Shown: positions 46,285 to 57,650, counted from the first letter of the stretch. The stretch is 64,000 nucleotides of DNA from Siphonodentalium dalli (GCA_032622095.1 CP136067.1:134047990-134111989); one strand, 5' to 3'. The notes: generated by a model from the letters alone, not told the origin. A program made the numbers and translations.

Positions 46285-46497
46285 CAGTAATGCTCTAATC
46301 AATCGACCCCCTCAACCACAGAAGAACTACAAGAAACCTCCAAGGACCCAGTCAGAAATATGGTCCGCTGCCACTCATCGGAAAGCTCTCAGCGAGAGCT
46401 TTCCGATGAATGGCAACAAGCCATACCCCGACCAAATCCCGAAAAGCCACCCACAACTCCGCCGTGGTTAAGAAGTCGATTACTTAGAGCATCACTG
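46285..46497. mobile_element. TA-flanked foldback MITE in tandem array (copy M4)
   Basis: It is nearly identical to 45792-46004, including the private changes CAATCGACCCCCTCAACCAC and CAAGCCATACCCCGACCAAA, and sits at the same place in the unit. The right junction is TATAATCTGTAGTT, with the unit part retained. Confidence 0.85.
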
Positions 46498-47119
46498 TAT
46501 AATCTGTAGTTAGTTCAGTGGTATTGACAGTAGTCAAATGAATGATTGGGAGCACCATGCCGATCTTCGGCGAAAGTAAAGAATATCATAAATTTTTTAA
46601 TTACTATGCAAGTTGATCCATGTACATGTATCATAGCATGTAATATATGTACTTAGCTCAGTGGTATTGACTGTAGTCAAATGAATGATTGGGAGCACCA
46701 GGCGATCTCCGGCAAAAGTAAAGGATATCATGAATTTATTGGTTACTATTCAAGTTTATGCATGCAGTTTATGATGGGTTAGTCAATCCAAAATTGAGAT
46801 TGGGGGTGTCTTTGATGAAAAGATCCGATGATCATCATTACATATATAAAGTCTGATATATAGGTTCAAAATTCCATGTTACATAATGTATTGCACAAGT
46901 TGACTGACCATGCTATTCGAGATAGAGAGAAAAAAAGAAAAAAAAGTAATCATTTGTCTTAATACCATAATACCCCAGTCTTTGATACATCTAAACCTTA
47001 CTCAATTCATTTTATACAGATTGATAATTTAATGATTATTTTTATTATTTGTATTACTTCAAAATGGGGACAGGGGCTGAAGGATGATGGCGGTTTTAAT
47101 GAGGAATCTTAAAACTTGT

Positions 47120-48040
47120 TTTATCGGAGAGGGGGGGGGGGGGTGATGGATAATGGGGGGTATTAATGCTCAAAACTTAAGACTTGTGATATCAGAGGTG
47201 GGGGGTGGGCGTGATGGGGGAGGTGTAATGATTCGATAGATCTAATTCCAAAATTACTCTTATTAAGGAGTTGGGCTGGTCACAAAGGAATTACAGATCG
47301 AGTGCATTATGTAGATATACAGATTTTATTTGCAGGGACGGATTTGGGAGGGGGTTACAGTATTTATGTCCACAGTTGAGGCATAGTGAGATTTTATTTG
47401 CAGGGACGGATTTGGGAGGGGGTTACAGTATTTATGTCCACAGTTGAGGCATAGTGAGGGTCGTAATGGAGTGAACGTAATGGAGTGAAGGGATTACAAA
47501 TCGGGCCGCCGTAAGGGAGTGAAGATATTACAAATCGATAACATCTAGACATATCGATTTTACTTGCAGGGGCACTATTTGTAGGGGGGTTTGCGGTATT
47601 TAAGGCTACAATTTATACATAGTGAGGGTCGTAATGGAGTGAATGGAATTACAAATCGGGTCATAAGGGAGTGAAGGATTTACAAATCGGGTCGTAGGGG
47701 ATTGAATGAATTACAAATCAGGATAATGTTTACATACTGATTTTACTTACAGGGGCGATGTTCGTAAGGGGTTGGGTGGGGGCCTTGCTGATCGCTTTGT
47801 GAAGATAGTTTTTCTTCAGAACTTACTTGGGTTGCTACCGTGAATGGTCTTTACATTTTGGCATTGAGGTTGAAAGGGATTGTGATATTACTTCTTATAA
47901 TCTGGTATGTTAAATATCTAGCGTTGAAACTTACTTGGGCTGCTACCGTGAATGGTCTTTACATTTAGGCATTGGGGTTGAAAGGGGATTGTGATATTAC
48001 TTCTTATAATCTGGTATGTTAAATATCGGGCGTTGAAACT
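47120..48040. repeat. G-rich interval with short tandem duplications
   Basis: Two 70-base copies of AGATTTTATTTGCAGGGACG with GGAGGGGGTTACAGTATTTA lie at 47324-47460. TCGTAATGGAGTGAA phrases recur up to 47720. A roughly 115 bp duplication (GCTACCGTGAATGGTCTTTA, GTGATATTACTTCTTATAAT) lies at 47825-48030. Poly-G runs occur at 47131-47143 and elsewhere. No coding capacity. Confidence 0.8.
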
Positions 48041-48349
48041 TATGAGTATTATACACCTATGAAGATAATGCTTCTTATACATTCAAACACATTATGATGT
48101 TCATACATGATACATGTAATTGTACATGAATTCATTTACATTTTTTGGAATTTGGTTTTATGAATTCAGTCACAGCATAAATATACATAATTTCATTTCC
48201 AATTTTTGGAATTACATTGGTTACATTTAATGATTCAATTACATCACATGAACTTCAGCACAGCTATATATGGATTTATTCTCCATTGTTAGTGCACTTG
48301 TGTGCAGACTAGAGTTGATGTTACAGTGGATTGTATATAAATTATACAT

Positions 48350-48515
48350 AAATTCACACACATATATATACATACCCATACATACACATAAACATATACA
48401 CATATATGTATATGGCTATATATATACATATATATATATAGCTATATATATATATACACATACACATATATATATACATATTTCTTTTTTATTTATTTAT
48501 TTTTTTTTTTTATGA
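48350..48515. repeat. (CA/TA)n microsatellite and poly-T
   Basis: Alternating ACACAC, ATATAT and TATGTA dinucleotides end in a T-rich run. The plus-strand frame here encodes only Tyr/Ile/His repeats. Confidence 0.9.
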
Positions 48516-48869
48516 GGTTGTGACTCAGAGTTAATGACGCAGTTGATTGTATATATCTTACACATACATGTACATGTATTATATTTTTCCTAAGAAACGT
48601 TACTAGTAAGTAGCAATTTTACTTATTAGTGTCGGCGATTTATGTATGTGGATTTGAAAAAGGTCTTACATGTATCAATAGACATGTTTTCATTTTAGTA
48701 ATTTGAGGTATCAGGATTCACACAATGTTGCGATATGTTGGTTTTGTGAAAATCAGACATATTTGGTACTCCTTTAGAAAATATTTACAAATATTTGGTA
48801 TTTACATTAAACATGTGTATCGACTATTCGTGTGTATGGTCGATATTGTACTACATGTAGTTCACATTC

Positions 48870-49832
48870 TTATACATCACAAAGGGTTTTGATCTGTTTG
48901 ATCTTCTTATTTTGATCAGTATACTTAACGTAGATCTTTCCTCCAACAGACCATGTGTCCTCGACTCTAGCAAGCTCTTTTGCTTTCTTCATTAGTTCAA
49001 CATTAGTGTCAGTTAGATCTTCTTTGATCACATGCCTCGTTCCTTTCAAGTTTTTTCTTTCCTTTATTACTGCATTTTTTGTTCTCCTCGACACAAATTT
49101 ACAAATCACACTTCTTGGGTTTGTCTGGCCTTTCCTGAATTTTCCAATACGATGCGCGATACTTATATCTTTTCGCTCAATTGGAATTAATAACTTGTCG
49201 TTAATTAATTTAACACATTTCAGTTCGCATTCGTCAATACTTTCTTTCTCGGTGTCATCCAGTCCAAAGATCCTTATGCTTTCCTTTCTTGTCTGCTGCT
49301 CTAAGTGGTTATTTCTGTCTCTTAGTTTAGTGATTTCATCCTTTAGTGAGGTCATTTCTGAATCTCGATCTTCTGCTTCTGTTTGCATCTTCTTCATATT
49401 GTTATCAAGCTCGTCCATCCTTACTTCTACATCAAACACGCGCCCTTTACACTCATCTTTCACTGCCTCCACTTTATCATCAAACTCTGTTTTCAATTTA
49501 GATACTATTTTTTCGAGATTTTCTGTTTTGACGAGGGGTTCCAAACTTCTGTCAAAGTCAGTCTTGGTAACCATCAAGTCTAGCTTAGCGTTGATTTGTG
49601 CTAGGGCTTTCTCCAAACTCGAGGAACTATTTTGTGAGGCATCTGTGTCCATAATGGATGATTTCTCTGGAACAAAGGTTATTTTTTGTTGTGAGTTTTT
49701 AGATATTTCTGTTGTTTTGACTTTCTTACTTGGAGCAGAAGTCCTGTTTTTTCTCTGATTGGATGTGCTCATGCTGTCATCTCCACTGGCGCTCGAAGTG
49801 GATGTAGGAGGACGTTTTTCTTGCCCAGGCAT
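48870..49832 (-). CDS. LINE ORF1: coiled-coil RNA-binding protein, intact
   Basis: A 320-codon protein. The N-terminus is Ser/Thr/Lys-rich and disordered (MPGQEKRPPTSTSSASG). A coiled coil covers about residues 75-185 (LEKALAQINAKLDLM ... LKDEITKLRDRNNHLEQQ). An RRM-like domain follows (RKESIRIFGLDDTEKES, ISIAHRIGKFRKGQTNPRSV) and then a C-terminal domain (KGTRHVIKEDLTDTNVELM ... GGKIYVKYTDQ). Coiled coil, RRM and C-terminal domain is the L1-type ORF1 order, found in several LINE clades; such proteins coat the element RNA as trimers. It is likely the partner of ORF2 at 40048-43182: same strand, correct order and both open, though 5.7 kb apart. The long plus-strand frame opposite (48955-49758) is a mirror of this gene. 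Confidence 0.85.
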   Translation of the reverse strand: MPGQEKRPPTSTSSASGDDSMSTSNQRKNRTSAPSKKVKTTEISKNSQQKITFVPEKSSIMDTDASQNSSSSLEKALAQINAKLDLMVTKTDFDRSLEPLVKTENLEKIVSKLKTEFDDKVEAVKDECKGRVFDVEVRMDELDNNMKKMQTEAEDRDSEMTSLKDEITKLRDRNNHLEQQTRKESIRIFGLDDTEKESIDECELKCVKLINDKLLIPIERKDISIAHRIGKFRKGQTNPRSVICKFVSRRTKNAVIKERKNLKGTRHVIKEDLTDTNVELMKKAKELARVEDTWSVGGKIYVKYTDQNKKIKQIKTLCDV

Positions 49833-50099
49833 TCTTCAAACAATTTCGTATTTGCAACGAAATTAGGCAATCCCGTTTGAACTGCTTATGTGATGCTGTA
49901 TATATCGATCAAATGTAGTACATTCTATCGTGAAAGCTTGCCGATTTTAGTCGTATTAATTATACATATGTGTTTTTATTGTAGTCTCACTGGTTTTAGA
50001 GTTATACCGTTTTTCCCACTAAGAAAAAAAATTGATTACTAGTAGGCCGCCATCTATATGTAGTTATTGATTACAAATAATCGTAATCGATTACATTCA

Positions 50100-51150
50100 A
50101 ATGTTTTATTAGTATAGATGAGAGTCCCAGGCCGTGTTGCTGTTTCAAGAATTGGTCTAACCATGCCCGCATATAGAAACAAACGTGTTCGGATCTAACG
50201 CATTGAACGTTCTATCCAGAACACCGATTCCATGATATTCATTATTATACTTTCATGGTTTACCATGGACGTATATTGTCATTCAAATTTTAATGTGTTC
50301 CCAGTTTTGTCATAACTTGCCTTGAAGAGTTATGTCCCTTAACAATTTCCTTGTAATCGGGTTATCTGTCTAAAGAGCATGACTGGAGGATATTTTCACC
50401 AAGGTCCGATCACAATTAGTTCACCTGGGGAGCGGGAGGGGGGGGGGGGAGCAAAGGTTGTCATTTTTTTTTTCTTGTCGCCGATTCGAACCATTTTCAC
50501 AATCGTGTATCTCTTGGACGTTCCGATGATCCTCCTGAAACAATTGTGTAAGTCGCTTGAGAAATGTCCACGTTACAGCCAATCGGATATTTTGGCTAAT
50601 GCAGGAGCAGGGATAAAATAGGACCCCACTGGCTACCGAAGGAACAGGGCTAATCTGTGAGTACACAACGCTAACGGACGATCAAATATGTCACAACTCA
50701 AAACAGTAGTAGCATACTGGAATAGACCCAACATCAGACCAGGTTATTAATCCCAGTTTCAGTCAAAAACATTCCGGCGGCGAGAATTTTGTATTGCCTC
50801 TAGATCTTTCGAACGGGAATAGTGATTTGGACAGGATTCCATCGTCCAATAGGTTTTTTCCAGGGGCCATCGATATATGGCGAAAGGCGAAATTCAACTT
50901 TTTTTTCGCCAAATCTAAATTGGATAACAAAGGAGCGAGATTAATGCTGGAACAGGTACCTCGACACACCCTAGTCGGAATGACAGCTCTACTATAAAAG
51001 AAACATTCTCGACGGAGAGCGTGCGTCGGGATAATGGTTATGGCTATAGTACTACTACGCCTGTGGATATGGTTAGTTATCGAGAGTAGTGGAGAAGCAG
51101 AGGCCATATATGGACCTTATTGTTCTAGTATTCGGTATTCAATGCTTCTG
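50100..51150. other. Unassigned intronic sequence
   Basis: A poly-G tract lies at 50440-50450. The phrase TTTTCTTGTCGCCGATTCGA near 50470 resembles the 120 bp family at 56.9-57.6 kb. Short frames on both strands (50763-51107) have no recognisable domain. Confidence 0.35.
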
Positions 51151-51157
51151 TTAAACT

Positions 51158-51265
51158 CTTCTCTATATGAGATGGTGCAACAGCGCAGCTGGCAATATTG
51201 ATGAGTGAGTTTTGAGGGTTTGGCAAATCAACGGGTCTATTGTGTGTAGTGGAGCCGCAGAAACC
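51158..51265 (+). repeat. Direct repeat, left copy
   Basis: CTCTATATGAGATGGTGCAA, CAATATTGATGAGTGAGTTT and TGTGTGTAGTGGAGCCGCAG recur, about 85 percent alike, in the same orientation at 56521-56622, on the other side of the Mutator-like/YqaJ relic. Confidence 0.7.
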
Positions 51266-51706
51266 GGACAAATATCAGGTCAATCATGTCGCCGACCACC
51301 AAGACGTATTAGATGTCTAAATGTTCGCACTCAAATGGGGAATATGAGAACTGTAAGCGGACGGACTGATTACATAATACGACCGTTTTATCAAACGGGC
51401 GTATAACAGTTGGAAAATATTGAACTTATGGACTAACTACATGTATATAATACATGCAGATATCAAAAATGTTATTTTCTCTTACGAAATAATGAAAACT
51501 GGACAATTGTGCGTGTGAGATAATTTCCGGTTTATATACCTCACCAAATTCCTATATGTGTACCTAGACTTACGCCATGAAGCGCACATTTATTGGAGAA
51601 ATGTTATGAAAAATTACAAGGATTTCCAGGATCATTTCTAGATGGGAAGCTATCAAATTTGAACGACGTTCGTTCAGAAACATGGCTTGCCATTCTTGGA
51701 ATTTAC

Positions 51707-51844
51707 TCATTGCATCTCCTAATACTTGGGCATGCCATACATACAGCCAACATTTTTCATCAAATTTATTCCAAACTTTATATTGCTCTTCGGGTTGACC
51801 TCTGGCATTACTTAAACATTCCACATTCGTTATCGCTCCATTGA
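51707..51844 (-). CDS. Candidate exon of PAN-WSC gene (apple-like segment)
   Basis: A minus-strand segment of 138 bases, phase 1 at both ends, between a weak acceptor GTAATTACAG and the donor A/GTAAAT. Residues are VNGAITNVECLSNARGQPEE, then QYKVWNKFDEKCWLYVWHAQ and VLGDAM. 'ITNVECL ... Y ... KCWLY' is the pattern of PAN/apple modules. Spliced between 59251 and 39007 it keeps the frame. The polypyrimidine tract is poor and the surrounding open frame (51570-51914) extends past both sites, so this is a suggestion only. Confidence 0.33.
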
Positions 51845-51919
51845 CTGTAATTACATTATCCCCTCTCCAAGTTGAGCTACCGTGGCATAGACCCTTCATT
51901 ATGATGCACCGCACAAAAG

Positions 51920-53480
51920 AATGTTAGTTGAATGACATGCAACGATGTGTTTCCTCACAATGATAAATGTCTTCGCACATATAAAACTACGAATAATATA
52001 GATTGACAGTGATAACTATTCACATAAAATAGAATGCCAAATATTCATTTCTTTAATGTGCCTTGTTTGCATGTGGTAAAAGTTGGTCACCCAGTGAGTT
52101 ACATTGGCAATACAATTGGAATAGTTCAATCGTCTTGTGTTGCTCATAATCCTTTGCACCAATAATAAGAAGTTTCAGAGGGAGTTCCATGCGTTCTACA
52201 GCCGGGTACACCTTGAAGCGCTTATTGTCGCATTATGTCCCGAATCGCGTTATCCCCCACATTACCCTACATTTGTTCACCATCGATTCGAACCTTTTTC
52301 TGACCGACTGAAATGGGTATTCTCATGGTTGTTAAGGGTGCAGAGTATATTGGGACGTTGTGACACTCTTCGCTTCCGAGAAGTGTATAAATCAGGTGTA
52401 AATGTTGCAGATATTTAACAAAGTTTTCCTGCCATTTTGAAAGCGACATTGACCCTATAGCAGTATACGAATATTCGTCGAAAAATAGTCGTTCACCGTG
52501 ATCTGAACTCAAGTAAAAGTAGAAACAATAATTTAAGTCTATATAAATCAATTATAAGGCTCATGCGTGTGTGATCCATTGGTAGATCTCAATTATTTGT
52601 TCGTACAAAAATACGAAAAATAGGCAAGTTCCAAGTCCCTCGCGAAATTCTAACAACCAAATTCATCCGCCCACGAGGTACATGTTTGAAGTCTGCGAAT
52701 ATGCCTTATTAAAGTATGTAATTGTAATATAGGAGTTATATGGATACTGCAAAGTAAAATATTGATATAACATATTCAAGAAATGCTGAGTATTTATCGG
52801 GCACTAACAGTAACTGGGAACTATATTTTACCGATAATGCGTTAGACACGCTCTGTTGCCAGGTCGTTCTTCCTGCACGCCATAAACAGACCAGATATTT
52901 GTCTGTAAAATCGATGAAATCTAAAAATCGGCCCCGTGATCGTCAATAAACTCAAGTGAAGAAATCGTCACAGTGAGTTTATATACTTTATACAGAAATG
53001 GTGTATGCGTTCACTGACTCAATCGCCAGATATTTGATAACAAATGTCGGTAAGGTCAGTACTGAAATGTTGATATTGACAAAATATTGGCATGGTTGGT
53101 CACATGGGTAACAATTATGATTATTGATAAGACTTCGTAAAATTAGTGAACAAATACAAAATCAACATACTGCATAATAGTCAAGCAATCCAAATTACCT
53201 GAGGTAAGTGTAGCAATAAAACAAAATGAATAACGAAAATTGTTAATTAATAGTGGATGCATCCATCAATCTATCATGCCATGTGTTTTGAAAATCCTGG
53301 TCATCTATAATCTGCTTTCATCCTGCTCAACGCTTGGATAAAATTCTATCTTCTGTTCAATTCATATAGTGTGCTGCTTTTTGTTAATTGTGTAATTCAA
53401 TAAATGTTGTAAACATAAGTGTAAATAGTGAATTTCTTTACTCAAAATGTACAAATAATATGATGATAATTCTACAAGGA
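51920..53480. other. Unassigned intronic sequence
   Basis: No gene or repeat is recognised. Confidence 0.35.
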
Positions 53481-53539
53481 GCAATGTGCGTGTCTACCGG
53501 GTAAAAAGTTTGTTGTTACTCCACCCCCAGTGCATTTTT

Positions 53540-55710
53540 CTCATCATCATGAAGCGGAAATCTAGACGAGTTGGTGTTCCAATGGGAAGAATGAGTTATA
53601 AATACCGGTGTAGCCAATCCGGTCAACAACTGTCAAAGACAATTCCAGCAGAGGATTTATACCATGGAGTATCAAAAAAGGCAAGTCCAAAAACCCCCAC
53701 AAACTGCTCGTTTAATCTTAAGAATGAGATTTCTAAAGAAATGTAAACGCTGTCAGCCTACTCGTCGGTATAAATGTTCTGTTTCCGATGAGATTCCACT
53801 GAAAATGACTATTAAGAAATGTCAAGAGATTCCCTTAGCAGGATATGGATATTCTAAAAGATAATGTTAATGACATAACGATGCATGTTGCATTGTGCGG
53901 AAAAGCTGCAGAGTTGGCGAAAGGAGGAAAATCACAATTTTCACTTGTTTCTGAGATGAAGTCTTACGGATTGGCTTCTATTTTTCTTGCTCGATGCAAT
54001 GAATGTTTCAAGTCATTTAATGTAACAACAAATACAATGGTGGAAAGCAGTAATGGATCAAAACGATTTGACATAAATAGATGCTGACCACAGTGGATGT
54101 TGGCAGTTTGAGTCACGCCATTCACTTCCATGGAAGAATAAATCGGTCGATGGTGGTGCGATGTGGCAAATAGCGAAACGAAAAAGAATGGTGAAGAGGA
54201 ATGGAGGATAGCTAGTGAACTAAGTGGTAAAAGTGATGATACTCAGGACATATGTGTTGTAGCCGATGGTGGTTGGAGCAAGCGCTCCCATAAACACTCA
54301 TACACTGCACTAGGGGTGTGGCAATCATTATTGGAGCTGCGACAGGTAAACTCCTTCATGTTGGTGTTAGAAACAAAGTGTGTTATAGCTGTACAAAAGC
54401 AGATACTCAGCAAACTACTCCACGTGAGCATACCTGCTTCAAGAATTGGAATGAAAGCAGCCAGTCTACGGAGGCAGACAATATTATTGATGGCTTCAAA
54501 CAGGCTGAGGAGAACCACAAATTACGATATACAAAATTAATAGCTGATGGTGACAGCAGTGTATATGCACGTATTGTTAACGATGTTCCTGTTTGGGGTC
54601 ACTTAGTAAACAAAATTGAGTGCGCGATTCAAGTGTGTAAATGTCTCCTTGGTAATTTAGAGAACACTGGTGGAAAACAACAGAAAATATTCTGGAAGGA
54701 ATAAACTAACGAAGACAACTCGTGTACGAAGTGTGACAGCTATCATGTGTGCGATAAAAAGCGCTCAAAAGAGAATGATCGTGCTCAGGGCATTAAAAAG
54801 TTAAAACATGACATTTTAAACTGTGTAAATTATATTTTTGACAAGCATGATAACTGTAGTATAGACTTTTGCAAGGTTAAAATTGCTGCTGCAAAAGCGG
54901 GTGCTCTTCATGAACCAAAGGAATCGGAACCACTGGCGAGTAAAGAGCTATCATCTTCAAAAGATATAATGGATACTGTTACTGATGGGTGAGACAGCCT
55001 CCTACTGGATTGAAGGCACAACTCAAGGGGTCTTGAAGAGTCGAGATGACCGAGTTATATATGGTCACCGATGAGAACCGATTATTGTGACAAGAGCTGC
55101 AGTCGCTGTTATGCAAAGTTGCCGAGAAATCAGATAGGCTTATTTGCAATTTTACTAGTAACCTAGCTGAATCGTGGATGAGCATCCGGTGTAAATTCGA
55201 TGGTGGTAAAATGTACAATCGATGTCATAGATCGATTGGCATGCTAGATTTTACGGCGCGGCACTAATGAAGAATTTAGGACTCTCTTGGTCACCAAATA
55301 CATGGGAGGAAAAAAGCAAGTCATCATCAGGGCACTCACTCACCAAACTATTTTTATGGAGGCAGAAGCGAAATCAAATAATAAGAAAGAGTCAACAAAA
55401 GCCAGATGTTATTGCCAGGGCAAGGAAGAGGAAGACACAGAGGACCAGCTCAGATTCAACAAAGAAGGCGAGGACTGATTATGGGCCAGAGGCGTTGGAT
55501 GTAACCCCATGCTTGATGGGTCAGGAACTTATGTGCATATGTGGTCAATTTTTTAAAGAGAATGTTGATGTGTCCAAGGATAAAATTACTGCTATTGAAT
55601 TGGAAACACGACAGCAATCAAGTTCCGAGTTATGGAAGCAGGAGAGACGACTGAGATTGACTGCCTCAAATTTTAAGGGAATAGTAGCTCGAAGAAAGCA
55701 AAGAAATTAA
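53540..55710 (+). pseudogene. Mutator-like transposase domain fused to YqaJ-type nuclease start, frameshifted
   Basis: Plus-strand pieces in several frames, in order: a basic N-terminus KRKSRRVGVPMGRMSYK; NDITMHVALCGKAAELAKGG with LARCNECFKSFNV (Cys pair); VVADGGWSKRSHKHSYTALG, KLLHVGVRNKVCYSC, HTCFKNWNESSQSTEADNII and LRYTKLIADGDSSVYARI (the DGxW ... DGD core of the Mutator-like domain seen in many invertebrate proteins); HDNCSIDFCKVK; SNLAESWMSIRCKFDGGKMY (55150-55210) and NLGLSWSPNTWEEK; then ELWKQERRLRLTASNFKGIV, the N-terminal block of a YqaJ-like exonuclease. The nuclease then ends early. At least five frame changes are needed, so it is dead. The combination is known as a multicopy, transposon-derived family in invertebrates. 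Confidence 0.72.
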
Positions 55711-55719
55711 CTGTATCCA

Positions 55720-56510
55720 GAAAGCGAAACTGACTGCAGACCAAATATGTGATGATTGTCTTCTGGGTGCTGGCAAATATTTAATATTTTTGGCAGTTTT
55801 GGGATCTTCATTTCCCAATTTTCTCACATGTCCCACCATGGTCTGGCCCAGTGAATTCTTTCTGATGTGCCAATATTCCACTAATCTAAAAGCTTCGTTA
55901 CTCAGTGGCAACGAGCAGAACTCTTGCAAAAGTACCGGTATACACTTATTCACTTTTTTCAGTACATTTCAAATTTAATTATTATTGTCACTGCTTGTGT
56001 TACAGTATTAATGATTATTCATTATGTAATCAGTAATATAGAGAACTATCAATGTTGTAGTCAGCAGCTTTTTAACAGTAGCTATTTGCAAAATATCTCA
56101 GCATTTTATATTTTGTTGTCACTGTGAGTCTCCATATCTGCACTATTTTCAATGCAAATGGCTGAATTATTTTCATTTTTTTGATTCCGAGGGGATTCAG
56201 CATGTTCCTTTTGAATTATTATTATGTTCACACCAAGTTATTTCTCTTGAAGAACTGATCGATATTCGTATGTTCTTATTTCCTTATAGTCAGCAGTGGT
56301 GGAGGCTGTGCGCGCGCACGAAAGCAGATATCAGTTGGTGAGTAAAACTCGTATATTTTCTAATTTCATCGCAATCAACATTGACTTTAATATGTGTTGT
56401 GTCTTTATAAAAACAATCAGTGAGTATCATGTGATCTGTCACCATTTATTCGCATTTTCCAAATTTTTCTGACAACACCCCAGTAAGCCATCTTGACTGG
56501 TTTGGCTAAA
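55720..56510. other. Sequence after the YqaJ break
   Basis: No coding signal on plus. A minus frame (55666-55953) contains no recognisable domain. The rest of the nuclease was not found. Confidence 0.35.
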
Positions 56511-56520
56511 CCTTAAACTG

Positions 56521-56622
56521 TTCTCTATATGAGATGGTACAACAGCACCACTAGCAATATTGACGAGTGAGTTTGGAGGGTTTGTCGAATCGAAATATTA
56601 TGTGTAGTGGAACAGCAGAGAA
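56521..56622 (+). repeat. Direct repeat, right copy
   Basis: The same sequence as 51158-51265 in the same orientation (CTCTATATGAGATGGTACAA ... TGTGTAGTGGAACAGCAGAG). Confidence 0.7.
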
Positions 56623-56879
56623 AAATCTGTGCGAAATGAGATTTATTGGGAAAAACTCTTTTTATCGAAATAACACCAGTGAACACTATAATTGAGCTCC
56701 GGGAATAACATTTCACATTTTTTTTTTTGGTAACTCACCTGAACTGTGAAGTTTGGCAATGCTTATATGCTCTAACAGTTTATGTTGTTATTTCAATGTT
56801 CCAGTGTTAATGTTGGGGTTAAAAATTAATGCACAATGAGTCTCATTGTGTGGTTAACATATTTGAAAATTGGCGCCGC

Positions 56880-57650
56880 TTAAGACAGGGATAGGGAGGT
56901 AAGGGTCACCAAAGCTGATACAAATATGTTTAGCGCAATTTTCCATCAAATTCATACATGTTCTTCCCCAATAATAAGAGAAGTCAAATCGTGCGGGTTG
57001 AAGACGACACATTTGGTGCACATGTATTTAGCACAATAGATCCCATCATCCCAGGGGTCTAACATGGGTTACCTTTTTACGAGGAAGATAATGATGAAAT
57101 ATTCTTGTCGCCGATTTCCACCAAACTTCTGCATAATCATCTCCATGATATGGATCCGTTCGAGTCAGTGCCACTCAGTGGTGCACGGATGGGGAGAGCG
57201 GCACAACAATTGATACAAAAAACTATGTTTGGCGCCGATTGCCACCAAATTATCCACGATATGAGGAATCTAGTCGTGTGATCTAAAGACGCCAAATTTA
57301 ATAAGAGTTTATTAGTTGCCGATTACCACCAAACATATTCACAATTATCTCCATGATATCCGGAGTCTAATGGACGTGATTTAAATATGTCAAAAGTGGA
57401 ACCGTTCTAGTCATAACTGGAGAGCGGATGGGCACCAAAGCTGACACAAATACGTTTAGCACTAATGTCCGCCAAGTTGATAAAAGTTCTTATCCAATGA
57501 TATGAGAATAAAATCATGTGGGTGCCGTTCGGGTCATGGGTGGAGAGAGGAGGGACACTTGCACTGATGCGAATATTTCGTCGCCAATATCCACCAAAGT
57601 TATATAATCGTGATACCCATCTCCATAATTCGTTGTAAGGAGTTTTTTTT
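56880..57650 (+). repeat. Degenerate tandem array, ~120 bp unit, opposite orientation to 14.7 kb
   Basis: About six units repeat the phrases CACCAAAGCTGATACAAATA, CGCCGATTTCCACCAAACTT, ATCTCCATGATAT and AAATCGTGCGGGTTGAAGAC. It is the inverse of the family at 14740-15220 and is strongly diverged. Confidence 0.65.

Larger units (their letters stand above)
45200..46740. repeat. Tandem array, ~143 bp unit, with two embedded MITEs
   Basis: The unit contains CATGTAATACCTGTAGTTAG, TTCAGTGGTATTGACAGTAG, GGCCGATCTTCGGCGAAAGT and AAAGGATATCATGAATTTAT. Starts near 45214, 45357, 45500 and 45643 show the period. About eight copies are present and are only a few percent diverged. Two copies are interrupted by the TA-flanked MITE at the same site in the unit. 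Confidence 0.9.
39651..50060 (-). mobile_element. LINE (APE-type non-LTR retrotransposon), possibly one full element split by a 5.7 kb interval
   Basis: On the minus strand there is, in order, a possible 5' region (50060-49833), an intact ORF1, a 5.7 kb non-coding interval, an intact ORF2, and a short 3' region ending in a (TATCC)n-type tail (39651-39670 reads GGATAGGATAGGATA on plus). A GTAATCG-rich simple repeat flanks both sides (39560-39640 and 50060-50095). ORF1 and ORF2 of such elements normally adjoin, so either other repeats have been inserted between them or two insertions lie side by side. Confidence 0.5.

Noticed and set aside
45200-46740. CRISPR-like regular spacing
   Set aside because: The units are contiguous 143 bp tandem repeats in animal-type DNA without unique spacers or cas genes.
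48955-49758. 267-codon plus-strand open frame
   Set aside because: It mirrors the LINE ORF1 on the minus strand. It is rich in Ser and Leu from reversed Glu/Lys codons and has no domain.
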